Shown: positions 56,455 through 64,000 of the stretch, piece after piece
How the letters are laid out: each line of letters starts with the position of its first letter
How positions within the stretch are numbered: position 1 is the first letter of the stretch
NCBI GenBank assembly: GCA_029582155.1
Contig: CM055905.1
Span: forward strand, 7,329,572 to 7,393,571
From: Panopea generosa
Lineage: Eukaryota > Mollusca > Bivalvia > Adapedonta > Hiatellidae
DNA: 64,000 nt
Direction of reading: 5' to 3'
Notes under the pieces: model-generated
What the model saw: only the letters and a program-made list of their open reading frames with translations
The model's database searches: none
What the model was told of the DNA's origin: nothing
Position numbers and translations under genes: made by a program

Positions 56455-59400
56455 CTTGACTGCTATATCACTTTTGGTGTGACCTGATCTCTAACACCAT
56501 GACCTCTGATGTGAGTGGCTAATGCTCTCTCCACTGCACCATACATTGTAACTTGACTGCTATGTCACTTTGGGTGTGACCTGAGATCTAACACTTGACC
56601 TCTGATGTTAGTGGCCAATGCTCTCTCCACTGCACCATGCATTGTTACTTGACTGCTATGTCACTTTGGGTGTGATCTGAGATCTAACACATGACCTCTG
56701 ATGTGAGTGGCCAATGCTCTCTCCACTGCACCATGACTGTTACTTGACTGCTATGTCACTTTGGGTGTGACCTGAGATCTAACACTTGACCTCTGATATG
56801 AGTGGTCAATGCTCTCTCCACTGCACCATGCATTGTTGCTTGACTGCTATGTCACTTTAGGTGTGACCTGAGATCTAACACTTGACCTCTGATGTGAGTG
56901 GCCAATGCTCTCTCCACTGCACCATACATTGTAACTTGACTGCTATGTCACTTTGGGTGTGACCTGAGATCTAACACATGACCTCTGATGTGAGTGGCCA
57001 ATACTTTCTCCACTGCACCATGCATTGTTACTTTACTGCTATGTCACTTTTGGTGTGACCTGAGATCTAACACCATGACCTCTGATGTGAGTGGCCAATG
57101 CTCTCTCCACTGCACCATACATTGTTACTTGACTGCTATGTCACTTTAGGTGTGACCTGAGATCTAACACCATGACCTCTGATGTGAGTGGCCAATGCTC
57201 TCTCCACTGTACCATACATTGTTACTTGACTGCTATGTCACTTTGGCTGTGACCTGAGATCTAACACTTGACCTCCAATGTGAGTGGCCAATGCTCTTTC
57301 CACTGCACCATACATTGTAACTTGACTGCTATGTCACTTTTGGTGTGACCTGAGATCTATAACATGACCTCTGATGTGAGTGGCCAATGCTCTCTCCACT
57401 GCACTATGCATTGTTACTTGACTGCTATGTCACTTTGGCTGTGACCTGAGATCTAACACTTGACCTTTGATGTGAGTGGCCAACGCTCTATCCACTGCAC
57501 CATGCATTGTTACTTGCCTGCTATGTCACTTTGGGTTTGACCTGAGATGTAACACCATGACCTCTGATGTGAGTGGCCAATACTCTCTCCACTGCACCAT
57601 GCATTGTTACTTGACTGCTATGTCACTTTTGGTGTGACCTGAGATCTAACACCATGACCTCTGATGTGAGTGGCCAATGCTCTCTCCACTGCACCATACA
57701 TTGTTACTTTGACTGCTATGTCACTTTAGGTGTGACCTGAGATCTAACACCATGACCTCTGATGTGAGTGGCCAATACTCTCTCCACTGCACCATACATT
57801 GTAACTTGACTGCTATGTCACTTTAGGTGTGACCTGAGATCTAACACCATGACCTCTGATGTGAGTGGCCAATACTCTCTCCACTGCATCATCCATTGTT
57901 ACTTGACTGCTATGTCACTTTTGGTGTTACAAGAGATCTAACACCATGACTTCTGATGTGAGTGGCCAATACTCTCTCCACTGCATCATCCATTGTTACT
58001 TGACTGCTATGTCACTTTTGGTGTGACCTGAGATCTAACACCATGACCTCTGATGTGAGTGGCCAATGCTCTCTCCACTGCACCATACATTGTTATTTGA
58101 CTGCTATGTCACTTTTGGTGTGACCTGAGATCTAACACCATGACCTCTGATGTGAGTGGCCAACGCTCTCTCCACTAGCACCATACATTGTTACTTGACT
58201 GCTATGTCACTTTAGGTGTGACCTGAGATCTAACACCATGACTTCTGATGTGAGTGGCCAATACTCTCTCCACTGACACCATACATTGTTACTTGACTGC
58301 TATGTCACTTTTGGTGTGACCTGAGCTCTAACACCACGACCTCTGATGTGAGTGGCCAATACTCTCTCCACTGCACCATGCATTGTTACTTGACTGCTAT
58401 GTCACTTTTGGTGTGACCTGAGATCTAACACCATGACCTCTGATGTGAGTGGCCAATACTCTCTCCACTGCACCATACATTGTAACTTGACTGCTATGTC
58501 ACTTTTGGTGTTACACGAGATCTAACACCATGACTTCTGATGTGAGTGGCCAATACTCTCTCCACTGCACCATGCATTGTTACTTGACGGCTATGTCATT
58601 TTTGGTGTGACCTGAGATCTAACACCATGACCTCTGATGTGAGTGGCCAAAGCTCTCTCCACTGCACCATACATTGTTACTTGACTGCTATGTCACTTTA
58701 GGTGTGACCTGAGATCTAACACCATTGCTTCTGATGTGAGTGGCCAATACTCTCTCCACTGCACCATACATTGTTACTTGACTGCTATGTCACTTTTGGT
58801 GCGACCTGAGATCTAACACCATGACCTCTGATGTGAGTGGCCAATGCTCTCTCCACTGCACCATACATTGTTACTTGACTGCTATGTCACTTTTGGTGTG
58901 ACCTGAGATCTAACACCATGACTTCTGATGTGAGTGGCCAATTCTCTCTCCACTGCACCATGCATTGTTACTTGACTATTATGCCACTCTTTGTGTGACC
59001 TGAGATCTAACACCATGACCTCTGATGTGAGTGGCCAATACTCTCTCCACTGCACCATACATTGTAACTTTACTGCTATGTCACTTTTGGTGTGACCTGA
59101 GATCTAACACCATGACCTCTGATGTGAGTGGCCAATACTCTCTCCACAGCACCATGCATTGTTACTTGACTGCTATGTCACTTTTGGTGTGACCTGAGAT
59201 CTAACACTTGACCTTCTGATGTGAGTAGCCAATACTCTCTCCATTGCACCATGCATTGTTACTTGACTGCTATGTCATTTTTGGTGTGACCTGAGATCTA
59301 ACACCACGACCTCTGATGTGAGTGGCCAATACTCTCTCCACTGCACCATACATTGTACTTGACTGCTATGTCACTTTTGGTGTGACCTGAGATCTAACAC

Positions 59401-59775
59401 CATGACTTCTGATGTGAGTGGCCAATACTCTCTCCACTGCACCATACATTGTAACTTGACTGCTATGTCACTTTTGGTGTGACCTGAGATCTAACACCAT
59501 GACCTCTGATGTGAGTGGCCAATACTCTCTCCACAGCACCATGCATTGTTACTTGACTGCTATGTCACTTTTGGTGTGATCCTGAGATCTAACACCATGA
59601 CCTCTGATGTGAATGGTCAATACTCTCTCCACTGCACCATACATTATAACTTGACTGCTATGTCACTTTGGCTGTGACCTGAGATCTAACACCATGACCT
59701 CTGATGTGAGTGGCCAATATTCTCTCCACTGCACCATACATTGTACTTGACTGCTATGTCACTTTGGGAGTGAAA
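56455..59775 (-). repeat. 97-bp satellite, about 34 copies, SINE-head-like
   Basis: The + strand unit has 'acttgactgctatgtcactt', 'ttggtgtgacctgagatcta', 'acaccatgacctctgatgtg', 'agtggccaatgctctctcca', 'ctgcaccatacattgtt'. In reverse complement it reads 'gtgcagtggagagagcattg', 'gccactcacatcagaggtca', 'tggtgttagatctcaggtca'. This aligns with the head of SINE A at 23492 (gtgtagtggatgagtgttgg, ccactcacgccagagattgc, aggttcgattcccagc). The A-box-side match is good; the B box is degraded. Units vary by a few percent. Confidence 0.95.
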
Positions 59776-59839
59776 TCCAACTGATACATGTTTTTTTTTC
59801 TTTTTCTGTTTTACTATTTTTACAATTCATGCCTTATGA
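59776..59839. other. Short spacer
   Basis: T-rich sequence between the satellite and a SINE C. Confidence 0.4.
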
Positions 59840-60062
59840 TTACCAGTTGGGTCATACCAAAGACTTGAAAATTGGTACTAGAAGCTTCCTTGCTTGGCAT
59901 TTGGCATTTAGAGGGTAGCCCATTGTCAGTATAATGTGGCTTGATGGGGTTTCATACAATGCATCTGCGTATGATGCTACAGTCTGGCGGTGCTCAAGAC
60001 TAGACAGTCTCGTCATTATATAACTGAAAATTTTTTGAAAGCGACACAAAACACCATACAAT
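59840..60062 (+). mobile_element. SINE family C, head truncated
   Basis: It begins at 'accagttgggtcataccaaa', then 'ggtactagaagcttccttgc', 'gtcagtataatgtggcttga', 'gatgctacagtctggcgg' and the tail 'acaccatacaatataaa'. The tRNA-like head is missing. Confidence 0.8.
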
Positions 60063-61062
60063 ATAAAAGTTTCATTAGCTCATATTACATAATTTGTATT
60101 TTTAATTCCTGTTTCACTATTAAAACACCTGATTTTCCTATTTATGCCTCATTACCTGCAGGAAAATATTTTCCTAGTTACATTGTTATCATAAAGGTTA
60201 CTGACGTTGCTCATATTTTTATTTTCACTGCCTTGAAATGAAATATGGAAGGCCATATTGTGCCATTGTACAGTTCCATACAGGAGACATATTGATTGTG
60301 TGGATAGTTAATTCAACCATAGTTGTGGAATGGAAAATCAATTTATAATCAGATCTTTGCTTTCAGTAAACATGGAAATGATTTTCATTTGGGCCAATTA
60401 TAGGCGGTCTAATGTGTGTGTGTATTTCTAAGGATTATAATCCCTCCGCTAATATTGCATTATGGGGGAAAATGGTGTAATGCATTTTCTGAGGTCATCA
60501 TGGCATTGTGATATCAGAATGGCAAAATAATGTTGGGGCGAGTTAACTGACACTGTCATAATGTACACCAGTGACAAAAAGTATAACACACCCATTATTT
60601 GTGTTTGTTTCGTTGATATCATAGTGTTCAGGGTACATGTTTCACCCAAATGTTCCTTTTTGTTAACTTTCTTTCAATTAAACACAGTCATGCCATATAT
60701 ATCTCTAAGACCATTCAATTTTATTTTTTTTTTTTAATTTTTTTTTTTTTTTAGTTTGTATTTGAAATTGAAATCTGTCTTTGATTATGAAACTTGGTCC
60801 AATCTGACGTGCTGGCCAACTTCTGTGAGCACTTCTTTTTCAGGTTTCAGAACTCGGACATTTTTATCCATTTATGCTCTGTGTGAATTTATAAGATATT
60901 TAAATATGATTTAAAGGAATGAAATTGTGCTAACATTATATACATTGCCAGCTCCCTTCTAGAATGTGAGCACATCAGGCACGGGTAAGGTTAACCCTGT
61001 CCTGAATAACCTGATTGTTTCTGCTCCAGGTAACAGTTGCAGCAGCTAGAGCCCTAGATGCG
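60063..61062. other. Unannotated intronic stretch
   Basis: A T-rich homopolymer zone lies at about 60720-60755. No repeat or exon call. Confidence 0.35.
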
Positions 61063-61384
61063 TGTGACCGCGGTATGGTCTAGTGGTAGAGCGTCTGCCT
61101 CGCATGCGGAAGGTCATGGGTTCAATCCCCGGCCGGGTCATACCAAAGACTTTAAAAATGGTACTAGAAGCTTCCTCGCTTGACGCTCAGCATTTAGAGG
61201 ACAGTTCTAGGCCTGGTCAGCCCGGTGTCAGTATAATGTGACTGGGTGGGGTATCATACCATGTGTCTGCGGCATGATACTCCAGTGTGACAGAGCTTAG
61301 AATACTGTCTCAAGTAGACACCATCGCGATATGATTGAAAAATTGTTGAAAGTGATGCTAAACACCATACAACAACAACAACAA
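61063..61384 (+). mobile_element. SINE family C (reference copy)
   Basis: The head has the A box 'ggtctagtggtagagcgtct' and B box 'gggttcaatcccc'. An anticodon-like arm pairs TCTGC with GCGGA around CTCGCAT, so the anticodon position reads CGC (Ala-like). The core is 'gggtcataccaaagacttta', 'gcatttagaggacagttcta', 'ggcctggtcagcccggtgtc', 'agtataatgtgactgggtgg', 'tgtctgcggcatgatactcc', with the tail 'caccatacaacaacaacaac'. It is the most intact C copy. Confidence 0.9.
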
Positions 61385-61487
61385 CTAGATGCATGATTAT
61401 TCTCATCACTTTGTGTTTTCCATCAATGTATTCTTTGCAGATAATGTAATTAACTCCTTTTAACATAACATTTTGGTAAGTTATTTT

Positions 61488-61722
61488 TAGCATGATTTTA
61501 ATGCCATTTAAGGCTCACATGCAGACAATTATTTAACCTAAACCACTCTTTCCTGTTACCCAGTTCTCGATCACAAACATCTCCGCAAGTGACATGAATA
61601 AGTGGTGAGAGATGAATGACATCAGACGAAATGTCATTGAGACTGGGTTAGGTGGGGATTCAAATTCACAACCCCATGATTAATAGTCAGATGCGCTACC
61701 AACTGAGCTAACCGGACCCAGC
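61488..61722 (-). mobile_element. SINE family D
   Basis: In reverse complement: head 'gggtccggttagctcagttg', 'tgactattaatcatggggtt', B box 'gaatttgaatcccc' and 3' end 'aatggcattaaaatcatgct'. Some internal sequence is shortened. Confidence 0.8.
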
Positions 61723-61861
61723 TCACAGACACTTAGAAAGGCATAGCCTATTTGAATAGAAGAATGCTAATTAATTTGCTGTTATTTCACATTTTTTTGA
61801 TATGTTAATATTATACTTAACATAAATAATTTTATGTATCTGTACAAAATTTTGAACACAT

Positions 61862-62072
61862 TTCAGGTTATATATGGCATATCCAGTTTACTGGTGGAGG
61901 AAGACTACATACTAAGTCAGACAGAGTAAAACCACCGTCCTTCAACAAGTACCGGTAACTTTCTCGTATAAAGTTTTTGGAATGAGTGGGACTCGAACCT
62001 AAGACCTTATAGAGCGTTAAGAGATAAGTGATCTTGAGATGAAGACTTGGACCACTCAGCCATGAAGGACCC
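61862..62072 (-). mobile_element. SINE family E (reference copy)
   Basis: In reverse complement: 'catggctgagtggtccaagt', 'cttcatctcaagatcactta', 'tctcttaacgctctataagg', 'tcttaggttcgagtcccact'. This is a tRNA-Leu-type A box, an anticodon loop resembling CTCAAGA (CAA, Leu), extra sequence, then the B box. The body has 'cgagaaagttaccggtactt', 'gaaggacggtggttttactc' and the tail 'catatataacctgaaatgtg'. Confidence 0.85.
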
Positions 62073-62559
62073 AGTTTAATATTAAATAATCCCAGTGAAC
62101 ACATATCCCAGAGTTCATGTGTTTGGACACAAGTCAGTGCAATAGCACCACCTAGTGGTAACAAAGTGAGTTTCTGTAATATTTTTGTCCTGACAATATT
62201 GCGATTTAGCCTGATTTATTACTTCTGTGTGCCTACTTATTGCAATTCTCAGATCACTGAGGCTGTAATGGCCAAGCTACTGACGGCCTCAAATAACAAA
62301 TATATAAACTGTATTGATTTTTGTCAGGACACAATTTATCTGCAACTTCTTGGAATGGAAGTCTTTGCAGCGGTATATGTCACAATATCTAGATTTATAT
62401 GGACTTTGAATTCACGACATCTGACATTTCATACTGGCGTTATCCATCAGGGGCCAGAAATTAGTGTGAAAGATTTCTATTTTGTTGTAGCAAAATTTAG
62501 ATTTAATTATAAGGAATTATCCCTGTAAGTTGTAAGTTTAGAGGAAGTGGCAGGGGGTG
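62073..62559. other. Unannotated stretch with a 120-codon frame
   Basis: A + strand frame at 62166-62528 contains ITEAVMAKLLTASNNKYINC after a 'gcaattctcag' acceptor-like site. I do not recognise it, and it does not match the next segment of Slo2 channels. Probably chance. Confidence 0.3.
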
Positions 62560-62665
62560 TACTGCAGGTGAACCTTCCAGGAACCCAGAAAAAAACAATG
62601 GGTAGGTCAATTGATCGGCTGTAAGCACACGATGTTATAAAATGATGCGAGATATTCAAACAAAA
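62560..62665 (+). mobile_element. SINE family D, 3' part
   Basis: It has 'gtgaaccttccaggaaccca', 'ggtaggtcaattgatcggct', 'gtaagcac' and the 3' end 'aaaatgatgcgagatattca'. The head is absent. Confidence 0.65.
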
Positions 62666-62964
62666 TTTATATATAGCTACTTTGTCTTATGTGCATATTA
62701 GATTGAATTGTAGAAGACAGTTGTCATTGAATGGCATGCGATGATATGGAGAGCTTAGTTGACATTAGAAAATTTGACATCCAGTGTCTCCTGTTATGTT
62801 CATTCTAAGATATCTTGTAATAAGATGCAATTCACTGTCCTGGTGGGAGGATAGAGTTCTGCTATATTAAGATCAAGTAATTGGGCAGATATAAATTATA
62901 TGACTATTCTCATTTGTTACAGCAAGCAAACGTGCATCAGTTCTGCTTTGTTATGAGAGATACA
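62666..62964. other. Unannotated stretch
   Basis: No supported feature. Confidence 0.35.
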
Positions 62965-63855
62965 CCATTTGGTAGTGAACAAAGATAAAGGTGTTTGGTA
63001 GTGAACAAAGATAAAGGTGTTTGGTAGTGAGCAGAGATAAAGGTGTTTGGTTGTAAGCAGATATAAAAGTGTTTGGTAATGAGCTGGTGTATGGTAGTGA
63101 GCAGAGATAAAGCTGTTTGGAAGTGAGCTGGTGTATAGTAGTGAGCAAAGATAAAGGTGTTTGGTAGTAAGCAGATATAAAAGTGTTTGGTAATGAGCTG
63201 GTGTATGGTAGTGAGCAGAGATAAAGCTGTTTGGAAGTGAGCTGGTGTATAGTAGTGAGCAAAGATAAAGGTGTTTGGTAGTGAGCTGATATAAAGCTGT
63301 TTGGTAGTGAGCATAAATAAAAGTGTTTGGTAGTGGGCTGAGATGAAGGTGTTTGGTAGTGAGCAGAGATAAAGGTGTTTGGTAGTGAGCAGAGATAAAG
63401 CTATTTGTAACTAAACCGAAATAAAAGTGTTTGGTAGTGAGTGGAGATAAAGGTGGTAGTGAGCAGAGATAAAGCTATTTGTAACTAAACCGAAATAAAA
63501 GTGTTTGGTAGTGAGTGGAGATAAAGATGGTAGTGAGCAGAGATAAAGCTGTTTGGTAGTGAGCTTAGATAAAGCTGATTGGTAGTCAACATAATTAAAG
63601 GTGTTTGGTAGTTAGCTGAGATAAAGATGTTTGGTAGTGAGCAGAGATAAAGCTGTTTGGTAGTGAGTTGAGATAAAGCTGTTTGGTAGTGAGCATAAAG
63701 AAAGGTGTTTGGTAGTGAGCTGAGATAAAGCTGTTTGGTAATGAGCATAAAGAAAGGTGTTTGGTAGTGAGCTGAGCTCAATAAAGGTGTTTGGTAGTGA
63801 GCTGAGCTCAATAAAGGTATTTGGTAGTGAGCTGAGATCATTTAAACTGTTTGAT
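62965..63855 (+). repeat. 26-bp minisatellite
   Basis: About 35 units of 'ggtgtttggtagtgagcaga' + 'gataaa'. Around 63060-63260 a longer block of ~110-115 bp (with 'gagctggtgtatagtagtga') is repeated, and around 63400-63540 another longer block recurs with 'aactaaaccgaaataaaagt'. Four overlapping minus-strand frames up to 125 codons (SSLPNTFIS repeats) come only from this array. Confidence 0.95.
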
Positions 63856-64000
63856 GGTGAAATATATTGATATCTCAGTAAATGTCTTGACTTATCATAA
63901 AATGCTTTGTCAACAGCAGACATTGGTTCATCTATCAAGGATGTACTCCTTAGAGGAAACATACTTGATGGCCTATTTTCTGCAATTACTTGTGGGTGTT

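Larger units (their letters stand above)
43199..64000 (+). other. Intron 1 of the Slo2-type gene (5' part, inferred)
   Basis: It begins with GTTAGT at 43199. I looked on the + strand for a continuation encoding VQVEFYxNENTFKERLKLFF, as in the vertebrate proteins, and found none to 64000, so the intron probably runs off the window. Its more than 20.8 kb is nearly all SINEs, MITEs and four long tandem arrays. It is inferred from a single donor site. Confidence 0.55.

Noticed and set aside
61070-61140. A possible functional tRNA gene (Ala-like anticodon CGC)
   Set aside because: It is followed without a terminator by the SINE C body present in at least five other copies, so it is a SINE head; acceptor-stem pairing is poor.
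62166-62528. 120-codon + strand frame as a possible second Slo2 exon
   Set aside because: It shows no resemblance to the VQVEFYxNENTF region or any channel segment; the phase and splice signals are unconvincing.
62937-63962. Four overlapping minus-strand frames of 103-125 codons with SSLPNTFIS repeats
   Set aside because: They arise from the 26-bp minisatellite; all frames are periodic and overlap one another.
1-64000. Retrovirus-like, LTR or other capsid-bearing element fossils
   Set aside because: I saw no long terminal direct repeats, primer-binding sites or reverse-transcriptase, integrase or capsid motifs in the available frames.

Overview
This is AT-rich animal nuclear DNA, most likely from a bivalve mollusc. 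The evidence is many tRNA-derived SINEs, the 'gggccataactc' and 'tgaccttgacctttgag' interspersed repeats that I associate with bivalve genomes, small TIR transposons, and one recognisable metazoan gene piece. There is no bacterial-style gene organisation: no operons, ribosome binding sites, rRNA or CRISPR. The species cannot be named from the sequence alone.

The one protein-coding feature I can defend is the first coding exon of a Slo2-type (KCNT family, sodium-activated) potassium channel. It lies on the + strand at 43059-43198 and ends at a CAG|GTTAGT splice donor. Its N-terminal motif PPLPPRFRLRDLILGD matches the start of vertebrate KCNT1/KCNT2. I find no second exon, so 43199-64000 is most simply a large first intron. 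Positions 1-42.7 kb would then be intergenic DNA or upstream promoter territory.

The rest is repeats. (1) There are about ten tandem arrays: a 40/44-bp array (1-2437), ~170-bp units (8510-10045), 89-bp units inside a SINE (15412-15949), ~170 bp x3 (18994-19495), 17-bp units (20114-20991 and 21586-21855), 48-bp units (31195-31800), ~40-bp CAA-rich units (49155-49740), 84-97-bp purine-rich units (50776-54100), 97-bp units (56455-59775) and 26-bp units (62965-63855). (2) There are about 37 insertions of five tRNA-headed SINE families. I call them A to E locally; A and B share a body, and E has a tRNA-Leu-like head. (3) There are eight copies of a TTAA-flanked, piggyBac-like MITE carrying an internal palindrome with arms of about 30 bp. 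(4) There is a 3.47-kb TIR element with a 6-bp target duplication that split a SINE (7216-10689), a 1.54-kb CAGGG-ended element in the channel intron (44937-46477), two copies of a TA-flanked Tc1/mariner-like MITE (one holding a piggyBac-like MITE), and a decayed mariner transposase fragment near 13.7 kb.

The repeat classes are connected. The 97-bp satellite at 56.5-59.8 kb is, in reverse complement, similar to the tRNA-like head of SINE A. One SINE C copy has an 89-bp piece of its own body amplified in place. Together they suggest that SINE pieces seed tandem arrays here. No cellular gene cluster, toxin system, retrovirus-like element or other obviously new multi-gene system was found.
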